Part shown: piece after piece, positions 21,562 through 34,000 of the stretch
How positions within the stretch are numbered: position 1 is the first letter of the stretch
Layout: each line of letters begins with the position of its first letter
Source: Litsea cubeba
Lineage: Eukaryota; Streptophyta; Magnoliopsida; Laurales; Lauraceae
Assembly: GCA_012931725.1 (NCBI GenBank)
Contig: CM022948.1
Coordinates: 77,076,276-77,140,275, forward strand
Reading direction: 5' to 3'
DNA length: 64,000 nucleotides
The notes under the pieces: generated by a model
Told to the model about the DNA's origin: nothing
What the model saw: only the letters and a program-made list of their open reading frames with translations
Database searches by the model: none
Made by a program: the position numbers and the translations under genes

Positions 21562-22729
21562 CATAGTTATTAATTTCATAACGTTTCGATAGAAATGGCC
21601 GAGATTTTTCATTTTAGTCAAGTGGCCGAAATGAAATTAGACATTAAACTTTCATTTCAAATTTCAGCCCATTTCAGTTGAAATCCTGAGTTTTGGCCAA
21701 AATATAATATTTCAGCCAAAATGGTCTATGACATAATTATTATTATTTTTTACTTTCTTACAGTTTGTATTTATTATATTTCCTCAAAATGTAATTCTAA
21801 AAAGTTTACTAGAATGAATTAAATCCAAAATTCTTATTTTTCTCATTTTTTTATTTTTCTACATATTCCTACGAGAAACATATCTCACCTTGTATGAGAG
21901 ATATATGTGAGGGCCCTCACCCATATCTCTTATATAAGGTAAGAGATATCTCTCATAGGAGCATCTCCCATTATTTTATATTTCCCCAAAATGTAATTAT
22001 GAAAAAATTTTCCGGAATTTCGAATCAGCCAAAACTTTTCATTTTGGAAGCCAGGCTGAAATGGGGTTCAAAACGATATTGACAACTAGGAATGCACAAC
22101 TGGAAATCCAGTCCGGTTTTTGGACCGGAATCCGGTCGGACCAGATTTCCAAGTTATGCCTAAAATGAAGGACCAGACCGGACCACTTATAAGTGGTCCG
22201 GTCCGATCCGGTCCAGTCCAAAACGGCCCAGTTGGACCGCTTATAAGTGGTCCAGACCGGTTTCATTTTTTTTTCCTATGTTTTTTTTTTTTTTTTTTTC
22301 ATTTTCAACTCACATCTGAAGATAAAAAATTAGTTACAAATGTCTCAAAAAATTAAGCACCATAAGTCAAAATACAAATGTTACATTAACAAACTAATTT
22401 TGGCATTCTGTGTGCGCTGGGGGTTGGTTCTGCGCTAGGGGACGGGGGTTCAAGAGCCAAGAGGGAATGAGGGATCGGGACTTAATTTCGAGGGATGGGG
22501 GGGTTTGAAGGGTCTGGTCAAAACACATAGATGTAGACTTTTAGTGTAGGGTTAAAGTGTTATATTTGTATTAAAAAAACTAAAACAAAATATTTATTAT
22601 TTATATGGTCCAGACCGGATCCCAAAAGGCCTGGACCGGACCGGATATAACCAAATTTGTACCACTAAAACCACAAATCCGATCCGATCTACGGTCAGAT
22701 TTTGTTCAGCCCTATAAATGACAACTATG
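21562..22729. mobile_element. MITE interrupted near its right end by a hAT-like element
   Basis: The left end CATAGTTATTAATTTCATAA and the right end, inverted, CATAGTTGTCAATATCG match once the insertion at 22087-22714 is removed. The outer flanks GTCGTGGG and GTCGCAGG agree at six of eight positions. The interior has repeated GAAATTTCAGCC-type words and no gene. Confidence 0.6.
22087..22717. mobile_element. hAT-like non-autonomous element rich in GGTCCGG
   Basis: It starts TAGGAATGCACAACTGG and its right end, inverted, is TAGGGCTGAACAAAATC. Both arms are rich in GGACCGG/CCGGTCC. The flanks TTGACAAC (22079-22086) and ATGACAAC (22718-22725) differ at one position. No transposase. It lies inside the MITE at 21562-22729. 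Confidence 0.65.
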
Positions 22730-23185
22730 GTCGCAGGGGAAGGGAAGCCTTCATTGTGGAACCACAAAGAACTAGGCCCACTTGACATTAGTAACATGGA
22801 TTTAAAGGTCTTGAAGTCTAAAACATTTCCTATGCATTTGATGATTGACCTGGACCCTTAGACGAAGCACAATCTGAATTTCACCATCAGTCAGGTTGGG
22901 TCGGTCATTGGGTTTCAGGTTTGGTCCTACCCAAGTACAACATCTTCTGAAGATCAATATACTGAGTATGGGTGTTTATGCACTGGGAAAGGCCTGGCTG
23001 AAACATAACCAAACGTTAAAAACACATGCCTATATCTGACCCAAGCCCATCACAGGCCGTAAGTGCCAAGGCCCAAACCAACCTACCTCAAACACATAGG
23101 GCCTGAGCCAGCCCATTTCAATTATAATTTTTTTTTAAAATTCAAACAAATAAAAATGTAGTAATCATGTCTAGTGAAGTTAAGT
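22730..23185. other. Intergenic, no gene seen
   Basis: Contains GGGTC/GGCCC-rich words (22860-23110) like eroded hAT ends. Confidence 0.4.
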
Positions 23186-23313
23186 AGTGGGTTTGAAACT
23201 GCACTACCACATTGGGGCTACATGGGAGTTTACTCGGCTTCCCTTTGGGCCCGGAGGGATTATTCCAGCCCAAAGGGCTGGGAATCCTCCGATATCAAAA
23301 TAAATAAATAAAA
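23186..23313 (+). mobile_element. 5'-truncated SINE copy
   Basis: B-box-like GGGTTTGAAACTGC is followed by ACTACCACATTGGGGCTACA, GGGCCCGGAGGGATTATTCC and an (AAAT)n tail, aligned with the SINE at 13237-13430. The A-box part is missing. Confidence 0.7.
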
Positions 23314-25010
23314 CACCAAATTTGTGTTGTTTGCCAAAATGTTTTAAAAAATTGATAATGACCTGCCAAGCTACAAGCACTAAGTCGTCGGGCCAGGCCA
23401 TGCTTTTGGGCTTTCTCACTAAATCCAAGCATGGCCTAAAGATTAAATGGGTCCACCTTTTCGATCCAGGCCCGACACAAGTACTAATACCTAAACCCAA
23501 ACCTGGCCAAAAGCAGGATGGGCAGGGTCAGGCCTGGGCTGGCCTCACCCATGAGCACCTCTAATACTTTGGCAACCCAATAGTTCCATGAACTATAGTG
23601 TACCAAACACAAATAAGATTGTTGCTTTTCACTTTCTGCAAAATTTTTACCAACAGCTTGACACATTTCACATGAAGAGACCCTAAAGTTCAGGACTACA
23701 GAATTTCACATGGCTTTGTCCAGTGTACTACTCTTATGAAGATTGGAAAGGTCCTCCTCATTCAATGCTCTGATTCACTGTATCTTTGTTGTCTGATATC
23801 CAAATCATGAGGATGGGCAGGTTTTCAAATTAAGCAAATGGTTTGGGTTCATTTAATGTTCGACCCATGGTGTGAAAATCTTGGTATTATTGAGATAAAA
23901 TGTGGCTAATATGTGATTTAACTGCATTTTGAGATTTTCTCAAACCAAAGTGTGATTGTTGCACAGTTTAAAATAGGTAAAGAAGGGGAGCTACTTCTTT
24001 TGATCAGTTACAAACTAGACTGAGCATGTATGCAAAATCTCCTGTAATCGTTCCCCTTGTAACATAAACTTTGAAATTATGTCATTACACAAGTGTGCAT
24101 TTGGCCAACACATTAATCAAGGTTGTATCATAATTCAATCATTATGGTCGTAAAGCATAAATTCCTTTGCCTGACACATTCATAGTTGAGTGGTGTTGGC
24201 GTCTCAGTATTCTCAATGATCGATTCCTTGACCTTTAAGTTGATAGTATTACTTCAAATCAGTAGCCCAACTTATGCTGCTCAACCAATATTTTAACTCG
24301 ATTTTGGCCTCAGGGGGGTAACGGCCGTCCAATTGGATTAGTTTAGGGGGTCAATTGATACTTTTTAAAGTTTAGGGGGTAAAGTGAAAAAGGGGTGATA
24401 GTTTAGGGTGATAAAGTGTAATTTTCCCTAAAATTTATGTGAGGATTTTCTTTTTTCAGTATTACCAAAAGAATAATTTTATTGGTGTGTATTGATGACA
24501 CATGTGGTGTGGTCGAGTTGTTATGGTTTTAAATATCAACCAATATGTACTTGCAACATTGGTTTTCAAAAATATTGATATGGAATGTTAGATTTTGTAC
24601 CTGATTCACACATGGATTGTCGATTTGGTCAAAATCAATATATCAAATTTATGGCTAATATTCACCAACATGGCCCGATATCATCAGATTTGCTCAATGA
24701 CATGGCTACTTTTTAAGATGAGAAACTTTGATTTTGATGTACCTCATATGCTGATAATTACGCTGATACCACCAACATATAGCAATAACAAGCCCCACAA
24801 ACATGGTATAATATCTAAATTTATGAACGAGATGCACACACATTCAAAGCATAGGTACCATATCACAATCTGATATTTTTGGAGCCATGCGTGTGGTAAC
24901 ATTATGGACAGGAAATTTAAGGATATGTCTGCATTGTCATTGGAAAAATGTCGCTCAAAATAATTTAAAAAAAATAAAAAAAATATGTATAAGAATATAT
25001 ATTTTCTAAA
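23314..25010. other. Intergenic, no gene seen
   Basis: No credible coding frame. 24310-24430 contains repeated GTTTAGGGGGT words, a possible fragment of a transposon end. Confidence 0.4.
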
Positions 25011-25387
25011 GGGAAATATACAAGTGAGAACTAGTTCTCTTCTATTATATGAAATTTTTTTGCGGAGTCCAACTAGCAACCCATCCAAACCTAGCAATCA
25101 ATAGGAAACCCCCTGATGGTCACTAATCCCAAGGATTGACAGACATCCGAATAGACTGAACCGTTGGATCGATGGTTGATTTTTTTTTTGAATACGAAGT
25201 CATTAAACTTGTGGGCCACGGATGAAGGAGTTAGTGGCATGGGTTCGGGGTCAAACTTGATACTTGGGGTGGTCTCAGATAGATCTTTCCTTCTCCCGGG
25301 TCCCATCCCCAAATGGAGCCCACAATTGGGCCCTAGAAGAAATTTCTCATATAATATGTGAGAACTAGTTCCCACTGAATATTACCC
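25011..25387. mobile_element. MULE-type MITE with perfect 9-bp target duplication
   Basis: TTTTCTAAA is exact at 25002-25010 and 25388-25396. The left end GGGAAATATACAAGTGAGAA and the right end, inverted, GGGTAATATTCAGTGGGAAC are followed in both arms by CTAGTTCTC and ATTATATGA. Nine-base duplications fit Mutator-like elements. No gene inside. Confidence 0.88.
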
Positions 25388-25679
25388 TTTTCTAAAAATT
25401 CATTTTTAATTGACCTTCACCCACGTTGATACTTGGTTGTGATATCTATAGTTGTTTATGAAGATTTGGAAAATATTACAATCATCACTATCATCATTGT
25501 TAGAATCATATCTCATCGATCTGCTGTTAACCTAAAAGAGTCAAATGCTAAAACATACCTATTTACACAAAAGTGAGGTCTTCATCTTTTATCTTGCATA
25601 CGAATGAAATACTTTCTACTTAATCTATATATGATCATATGTGGTATATATCAGTTTTATTTCTTGACCAACATCTACC
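25388..25679. other. Intergenic, no gene seen
   Basis: Short AT-rich spacer between two transposable elements. Confidence 0.4.
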
Positions 25680-27400
25680 TAGAGATGTCAAACGGCCCGG
25701 CACGGCCCGCCCCAAACTCAGCCCGCCCGTGCCACGGGCCGGGCCGGCACGGCCCGCCAGGGAAATCCCCTGGCACGGCACGGCCCGCAGTGGGGCGGGC
25801 TGGAGTGGGTCGGCCCCCGTGCCAGGCGGGCCTGGTCCCTTTGATGCTTGGAGATGGGTCGGCATGTGTGATTCAAACTCACTACCATTGGAATTTAAGA
25901 GGTAAACTTAACCACTGGACCAACTAACTATTGTATACAAATATTTATCCAAACAATATTAAAACTAGTTAGATGAGGATGAAAACTTAACCACTTTAGA
26001 ATATTAAACTACTAGTTAGATTAGGATGAGAATTTAACCCATTTAGATAGGGATGAGAACCTAAAGTAGTTAGACTTTAGCCACGAGGTATTTTATAAAA
26101 GTAACTATATTTTCATATTATAAATACTGTAATTATTATTTTTTTGTACTTATGTGTTGTACTTTAAGCATGGTGGTCAAACTTTTATTTTTATGATAAT
26201 CATTATGCAATAAAATTAAACCCAAATGAATATATAATATACGTAATTGATTAATAAAAATAATGAGTTATTATAATTTATAAAAAATAACAACATTATT
26301 GAATAAAGACAAATCTACACTAACAATGTAGAACTGAAGAAGAGGGGGAACTTTTCATGTAATTTGACACATAAGGTGGAATTCCTACTTTAAGAAATGT
26401 CAAATTTTAAACCTTCAAATTGCCACATAAGTCTTTAAATGGAATTTAACATCTCCAAAATAACATATCCGTTGGAGATGCTCTTAGAGATTCTGATGGC
26501 CATTTCTTGTTACTTGCAAGTTTCCACATTGGCAAATGAGAAGGGATAGAATTTTCCCTTGAAGGGAGTAATTATGGAAGCAAAATATTATTTTTTTACC
26601 CTAGTATGGGTGAGTGGTACAAGACATGTGAGACTATCTACCTGGTCAAGGATGATCCATGGCCGGCATGTAAAATGGGACACCCTCACCACTGGGCTAT
26701 CCTGCGTTTCTCAGTTTCAAATTAAATCATACTTTCATCTTTTTACTAATAGAAAAACAATAAGATGTAGTGTCACATAAGAATTATTTTCGAAGATAAA
26801 CTAATCAAAACAACCAATTTTTAAAATTTATTGATGTACAATGCATTTTGATTTTTGAGTTTATTTGCGGAAAAAAAGAAGTAAAAGAATTATCCTTTTC
26901 TCAGGGAAAAAACCCTTACATTTACTTTTGTTGAATGAGTGAAGCAGCAAACTTTCTAGTCAAACTCCTCACAGTGTGGGCCTGAGATTAATTATCAGGA
27001 ACAATGCCCTAGCCTTGCTTGGCCATTGGCCCAGAGGGCCCCAGAAGAAGAAATACAATCAATCTTCTAGACACATTTGTTCCAAACGGATACCAGTGTA
27101 CAACTTTGCATGGATAGAATGGGAGGTTCGAGTGAATTATATTTTAGTGTGTGGATTACTTACATGAGATACTTCTCTCAGAAATAAAATTGATAATTTT
27201 TTTAAAAAAATATGCATTTTTGGGCTGGCCGGGCGGGCCAGGCGGGCCATGCCTGATGGGCCGGGCCTGGCGAGCCGCAGGGGCTAGCTCATTTCCCAAG
27301 CGGGCCTGGCGGGCCGTGCCAAACGGGCCAGCATAGGTGCGGCCCAACATGGCCCGCGTCACGGGCCGTTGACCGGGCCGTGGCCCATTTGACATCTCTA
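25680..27400 (+). mobile_element. hAT-like non-autonomous element, copy B (GC-rich ends)
   Basis: It begins TAGAGATGTCAAACGGCCC and ends with the inverse TTTGACATCTCTA. GC-rich arms (25692-25840 and 27222-27390) are inverted versions of each other and match copy A at 7293-8787. CATCTACC before the left end and GATCTACC two bases after the right end are a near-match for an 8-bp duplication. The interior is AT-rich and non-coding, with a tRNA-like piece at 25866-25930 and another SINE-like tract at about 26600-26705 (minus strand TAGCCCAGTGGTGAGG). Confidence 0.78.
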
Positions 27401-27735
27401 CTGATCTACCTATTTTCGTTGTTTCGAAACTCATCTATCTTGGGTCGTCTTTATGAGTTTTTAATATATACTTTGGTTGTTGCAAAACCTATCTACTTGT
27501 CTTTACGGTTAGCTCTCATGGGCTATTTAAAATTTTAAAAAGAAAACTTGGGAGGAGCCAATAAAATAAAATAAAATAAAATTATCAAATTTTCTATAAC
27601 ACTAGGCATTTTTAGCCTTTTCTAATTGTGTATAAATCAGCTGAAACATTATTTTATGTTCAGTTATCCTAGAAGTTCTTATAATCCAATTTTATCCTTT
27701 CTAATAACTCAGTACATCTTCTCTGTAAATAGAGG
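27401..27735. other. Intergenic, no gene seen
   Basis: Includes a short (AAAAT)n run near 27560-27582. Confidence 0.4.
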
Positions 27736-29107
27736 ATTTTACAAAAAGGCCCCTATATTTTTGCACAACCTCAAAAAAGCTCCTATATTTTATCTTTCTA
27801 CTAAAGTCCCCCTTCACTAACAGTCAACATTCCAACAATTGCTACTACAGTTTACTGTCTCCTTTTTTCCCTTCCTTGACAGTTTTACCTCCATTAGTTA
27901 AAAGATAAAAGGTCATATTTGCCCTTTATATCATTAACCAATGACCTCTTACTGGCCAGCTGGGACCTTTTACACCTCATATGAGTGCAAATGACCCGGA
28001 TACCATACGCATAAAGCATTGGATTTTCTATGCCATTCATTTTTGCACCTGAAATTTTATCAACTATTTAGGTGCATTACTGTCACAACTGAAACCAATG
28101 GTCAAATGAGTTTAAAATTGGGAGGGTTGCTAACTTCTTAAACTAAATATGTTGAAAATGGTAGATTGATCAAAGGTGGCCCATATTTATCTAAGAGTGT
28201 ATAAATTATTTATATGCATTACCTGTCATAATTGAATCCAATGGTTGGACCAAGGTCGGATCAATCTTAATTTGGAATCAATGCCTAATTCATTGGACAA
28301 AGTGTGTTGAAAATGGTGGATTGATCAAAGGCGGGGCATTTATTTTTGTACCCATAAGCTTATCCATTTTCTAGGTGCATACCTATTATAATTGAATCTA
28401 GGGGTTGCACCAGGGTCATATTGGTTTGAGGTTGGTTGGTCATGAGACTATGTGTGTTGAAAATGATTGATTGATCAATGGTGGGCCATTTCTTATTTAA
28501 AAGTTTATCAATTTTTTAGGTGCATTACCTATCATAATTGAATGCAATAGTTGGACCAAGGTTAGATCGGTTTGAAGTTGGAATCACTCAACTCCACTAG
28601 ACGGGTGTGTCGAAGATGAGTGATCAAAGGTGGGCCTCCTAAAGAGAGTTGGATTTTTCCTTTTTCCTAGACTTTTAAATGCTTTTGTGTTCACATACAT
28701 TCTTTCGTGGTCTTCTTGGGAGGTTTTTCTTGTCATGAACGAACTCTATTTTGATGGTGCCTACATAGTTGCAGGGTAATAAGAAAAAAAAGAGAGTAGG
28801 GGATCACTTGACATCCTGCAGTGGGGCCAGCATGAAAATCATACTGTGATTTGTACCCATGCAGGAGTGTCATAAAGGATGTGGCTACTTTTGTCTTTCA
28901 ACTAAAGAATAGGGGTAAATAGGTAAAAAAAAAACCTTTTGTATATTATCAATAAAAAGAGGGGTGTATGGGTTAAAAGGAAAAAAGATTGGGGAGTGGA
29001 ACGGTTTGTATGGTCTGAAGGTAAGTTGAAGGAGGTTGTAGCAAAAACTTAAAACGTAGGGGCTTTTTTGAAGTTTTTCATTAATATAGGGGCCTTTCTG
29101 TAAAAAG
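27736..29107. mobile_element. Long-inverted-repeat element (MULE-like) enclosing tandem units
   Basis: The left end TTTTACAAAAAGGCCCCTAT and the right end, inverted, TTTTTACAGAAAGGCCCCTA continue into shared words CCTCAAAAAAGCTCCTA and CTTCAAAAAAGCCCCTA. No transposase frame. The interior holds the tandem units at 28055-28645. No clear target duplication. Confidence 0.6.
28055..28645 (+). repeat. Four degenerate tandem units, 140-160 bp
   Basis: Each unit contains TTTAGGTGCATTACC-like sequence (near 28067, 28211, 28370 and 28515), then TAATTGAATCCAATGGTTGG, a GGTTTGAAGTTGG-like part, TGTGTTGAAAATGGT and GATTGATCAAAGGTGGGCC. The copies are diverged and differ in length. Confidence 0.82.
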
Positions 29108-29576
29108 CTCTTTATAAATATTAGGTATATTACACTGTTATGTTAATCTAAATAGTACTTATAGCATAAGCATTTTTGCATGTCTTTGATGGAGTCACAC
29201 CTGTTAATTTGGTCGTTATCTATGTTTAAGGATATCCATTTCCTCCACTCGTTTTGTCACTCTCATGATGGAGTAATCTCTTGTAATACAAAATAAAATC
29301 CTTTCAAACTAATGTTTCCTTCTTGTGGTTGATGCAATGCTGTTATGATGATTATTTTGTTTCAAAGGGAAAATGATGGGGAACAATGTGTTGCAAAATA
29401 TCAAAATCAAACCACCCATGTTTTGTGTTTCTTTTCCACCATTGGGCCTACCACCTTTTCAGGATTTGTGTGCCCCACTAACCTAAGCATCTTCATACCT
29501 CTAGAAGGTGATGGGTGGTCCACTTGAGACAGGTAGTCTTTAAGCTACAATGCTGTCAACACGTGCCTTACACAAG
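29108..29576. other. Intergenic, no gene seen
   Basis: Short frames only, none with recognisable features. Confidence 0.45.
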
Positions 29577-29677
29577 ACTGTTGGGCCCACGTCTAGTTTG
29601 CTCGCCTAGCACCTTCATGGCTCATATGGGTGGGGTGGGCCCCAATTGATTGATTGATGGGTGGGCCTCAATAGATT

Positions 29678-29724
<47 letters not shown>

Positions 29725-29840
29725 GGGCCCACGTCTAGTTTGCTCGCCTACCACCTTGATGGCTCATATGGGTGGGGTGGGCCCCAATTGATTGATTGAT
29801 GGGTGGGCCTCAATTGATTTAGAGAGAGAGAGAGAGAGAG
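29577..29840 (+). repeat. 142-bp tandem duplication, each copy ending in (GA)n
   Basis: ACTGTTGGGCCCACGTCTAG starts at 29577 and again at 29719. Each copy ends in a GA microsatellite (about 40 bp at 29679-29718 and about 20 bp at 29821-29840). Only a few substitutions separate the copies. Confidence 0.92.
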
Positions 29841-32800
29841 ATGCCTGCCGACGAAGACAGCCGACAAGAGGAGCTCCAAATATAACTAAAGTTTAAGCTT
29901 AGGCTAATAGGCGATTATTTTGCATTCATTCATTAAAGTATTGAGAGATGACCGGCCAGACTATAATACCAATTGTTGGGACCACTGCTACAACTTACAT
30001 TGAATGTTGAATGGTTGGATTTCATAATCCAACATCAATTACAAAGTTTTAAATTGGTTCTATGATCATAAATCATAATTTAACATCGAAAACACGATCA
30101 GTTGGACCAAATTATTCTAGCCATTTATTTTGAATGTCCTTATATGAGAGGTTCATGATTATAATATGAACGGTAATGCCGAGTGATTAACTATATAAGC
30201 AAGCTGCGGCGGGCCCCACGTTGAGTTCGACAGCGATTAGAGTCCAACCAGTTGTCCTTTGATATTTTTTCTTGACATTTGTCACCAATTTTGTTACTCG
30301 TGTTTATTTTAATTGTGATTAGTTCAAAGAACAAGCAAGTCAACCACTACACTAATATCCAACAACAAAGGTAGGGTCGCGAAATTGTGATATGTTTCTA
30401 ATTAGAGTTTGTTTCTCACATCAAATCATTGTAACAAAGTAAGTGGAAAAGGACAAATGAAAGATGTGGGAGCTAACCCTTGTGCAATAAATATTCAATT
30501 CCATAGTTGACCCCACTTGATCCTTCTAACCACTCCTTGTCATTTACCATTTTAGTGTTCTAACCAGTAACCTCTCCTTGTCATTTACCAAAGTCATTCC
30601 AAAATACCTCTTCACATCACCCACCTTTAGAAGGGAAAGAACCTCCACTAGTGAGTGCAGATTTTCATATCTCGAATTTAGATCTTTTGGATGTTCTTGT
30701 CGATTCTTCTAAATATGGGTATTTAAGAAAATCAGAAATAATTCAAAGGATTAGGAAAGAATTGCATTATAGAAATAAAACCAAGAATTTCAGTGAAAGT
30801 TATTTGAAGGTAAAATAGATTTAAAAGTAAAATATATTATATACTTTTATATTTTTATTTATTTATTTATTTATTTCTGCCATGGTAAATACTAACACAC
30901 ACCACACTCCCCCCAAGTCGCGACGATAAACATTATAACGAAAGATTGATCACATGTTGTTTATGTGGAGGGGAGGTGCCTCAGCACTGGGTTACAAGTG
31001 GTTACTGTTGGTCGCCAATGAAGGAGAAGATGGTATGGTGATGGAAGGAGGAAGAAAAAGAGGATGAAAAGGGAAGAAAAAGAGAAGCAAAACTTTGGTC
31101 TTGTGAAAAAATTGTGAGAGATCTGACTGGAAAACAATTAATTTGGCCATTATCCTTAACTGAAAATTTTGCAAAACCTTGGACCCTAATTTGAAAGCTA
31201 TTAGTTTTTGTGTCTCTTTTTGAAATAGCCAAAAATTTAAGGCCCTTCCTGAGATTTTACCTTTGAAAATATTGTGTTATGTTAAGAAAAACTATGACGA
31301 GTGATAATTCCCAATAATATTACAGTATTTTAAGAATTACACAAAACCTGAAAGTGGTTAAAATTGAAGGAACAGCTGTGAATGTCCAAAAATGACCATA
31401 AAATAATCTCTCTTTGAATCAAGAGGAGTTGGAAAATGAATGCTTGGCCGTCACATCAAAGTCAAGGTCCCAACGACACCTCCACCCTATATCCTTCACC
31501 ATGCTACTTTGAAATTCCTCTTGTTGTAGCTCATTGAGTTCCGTAGTATTGAATTCCATGCAAACAATCTGTCTCTAATCAACAAGGTTCAAGAATTTGA
31601 AAACATTGATGAAAACAGTCAAAAGGGAGGGTGACAAGGAAAAAGAGGGTGCTGCCCACAAATTTCGCTTCACACTTACATGTTATTAGTTGCAAAAAGA
31701 AAAAAAAAAAAGAAGGTAAAGTACAGGGTGTTCTATGGCAAGTGTGTAAAAGATGAAGGTCTTTCTTAAAAATGTAATTAATTAAAATATGAAGATTCAT
31801 AGATGAGACTTACGTTAGTCATTTTTCCTTTTAAAAAAAGCATTATATAGTCTTTGAGGCTAACCTAGATACATGACAATTGATGTACGTTCACTTAAAA
31901 GTAAAATTATGACGTTATATAATAAGATTTACAGTCATATGAAATATATCATTATCTTCATCATCAAAGTCTTATTCCAATTACATTAAAATAAGCTACA
32001 TTAATTTTGTTTATCCGCTGTGACAAAAGTTTTTGCTTGGTGTCAACATGACACAATTATTCTCTTTTTATCCAAAGCTTGGAACTGGCAGTGAATTGGA
32101 GAAGTTATAAAATATATATAATACAAAAATCAAATGAGTCGAGCCAAGGTTGCTCGAATTTGGCTTGTGAACTAATCATACTACCCAAGGTCAACCCAAT
32201 TGAGCTGAGCCAAGTGGGCTCAATTTGTTTCTTCTTATTTTTGGTATAAAAAAGAAAATCTAAAATTCCTTTTCTTTAAAACTGTTTTGAAAACTCTGGT
32301 TTCTCATGCCATTTTATGCATTTATACACCAAGGTGACCCTTATTTTAAACCCAAATCCTGCCCTTAATTACCCAATTAACTTTAATCTTTTCAAATTTC
32401 TCTGTTGCGTGATATTCTATCATAAGACAATACAGAGTGGAATTCCTTCCAAGATGAACCATCATAATCACTACAGCAGACAAAATTTGAGTTATAGTTA
32501 ATTTGTTTGTGTTAGGACATGATTCTGGATCTTAATCTTTTAATTGCTAAAATGGTAAGATAGAATCTTCTTTCTTGTAAGGAAAAAAAAAAGAGCATGT
32601 TTTCAACAGCAGCTTTCAAACTTAGGGGAGATTTTTTTTTTTTGGGGGGCTTTTTTTTTTTAAATCAGAGTGTTTTCTAAAATAGGAAGCAAACCTCGAG
32701 AAGGGTCTTAGGAAAAAAAGAAATCCATGAAATTTGTGGCTTTTTCCTTGACTTTCTGTTTACTTTGATCAATGGTTAGCATTGCTCAATCAGAGTGTTG

Positions 32801-33861
32801 GGGTTTGCAAGACCCAAAGTGGGGTAAGCCGGACGATCCAGATTTCAAATATTTAAATCAGGTATAGTATCAAGCATCTAATCACTAAAACGCAAGCCGT
32901 TCAAAACCGTAGTCTCTACCTCAAATTGGTATTTTCTCGGTGAGTCCAGATCCCCACTTGGCCAATGCGGATTGGATGATCCAGATTGGCAGTTAAACCC
33001 CAGATTACCTACCGGAAACAAGTTGCAACCAACATTAAAAATATAGAATTTATACCTTATTGAGCAGAAAAGCATACAATATCCATCCTCAGTTAAAGAG
33101 ATAAGATATTTTAGTTCTTCCTCCATAGTGGAACACGAACATTTAAAGCAAAACCAGATTGGCAGACCTAATTTCAGTGATGATCATGCAACCCAGTGGG
33201 CAGTGGGCAGTGGGCAGTGGGAGTGGAGCACCAGGAGCTAAAGTGAACCCTCTCATGAATTTAAAAAAAAAAAAACAGCATGCACCTTTTAAGCAATTAA
33301 AGAAGGGAGAGTGCATTTTGGACGGTCGGTGTAGTCCGTGACTTGCGGTGTGGTGAAAGAAAGGGTAATAAAAGAGGGCCCTTTTATTCAAATCAAAGAC
33401 CATTAATTTTCGCCATCGTCTATTTATTGTCATTGATTGATTCATTAAGTATGGCCTCATGTTTCCTTTTCTGTAAATTGTTTTTGTTTCTGTTTGCAAT
33501 GAAAAAAATGTATGGCCTCATGTTTACATGAACTCCCTCGTATCATCTGCTTATCTCGATACACGTGGCATTCTGAGCTGATCCACACTTCCATTTAAAA
33601 AGGAGAAAATAAAGGCCATTAATATAGTTAGGGTTGGCTGACCACTTGATCAAAGGTTGATATACACTTCTGCCCATAAAACAATGCATGGGCAATTTAA
33701 TGATGAGGAGCCCTAGAAAATTCTCGGGAATGTTTTTTTTTTTTTTTTTTATAAAATAAAACGTCCTCCAATTGGGCTCACTATGGTATATGACAACAAC
33801 CGTAAATGCCGTTTGGATGGAGTATTTCACATGAGATCTACCTATGTGAAGAATTTCAACT
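29841..33861. other. Intergenic, no gene seen
   Basis: About 4 kb without a convincing gene. 31120-31254 matches the inner arm type of the foldback element at 8828-9310 (shared words CCTTAATTGAAAA-like and TTTTTGAAATA) and ends in GAGATTTTACC. A (CAGTGGG)4 tandem lies at about 33193-33222 and poly-T/poly-A runs at 32633-32660 and 33732-33750. Confidence 0.45.
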
Positions 33862-34000
33862 CTTTTTTTTTTTTTTTTTTGTTAACAGAGTATTCCCAAC
33901 CATTTGGGTTGGACTAATTCCTCCGGGTCCAGAAAGAAGCCTGGTAAAACAAAATCCCTGTGGCCCCCAGGTGCTCGTAGAAGTGGACTCAACCTTCGGT
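33862..34000 (-). mobile_element. SINE copy, inverted
   Basis: Read on the minus strand it has GGTTGAGTCC (B-box-like), GGGGGCCACAGGGATTTT, GACCCGGAGGAATTAGTCC and a terminal A tract (T run at 33862-33880 on the plus strand), aligned with the SINEs at 13237 and 23186. The tail is pure A instead of AAAT, and the 5' border is approximate. Confidence 0.65.

Noticed and set aside
28055..28645. CRISPR-like or satellite array
   Set aside because: Units are long, diverged and adjacent without spacers; this is a plant genome and the array lies inside a transposon.
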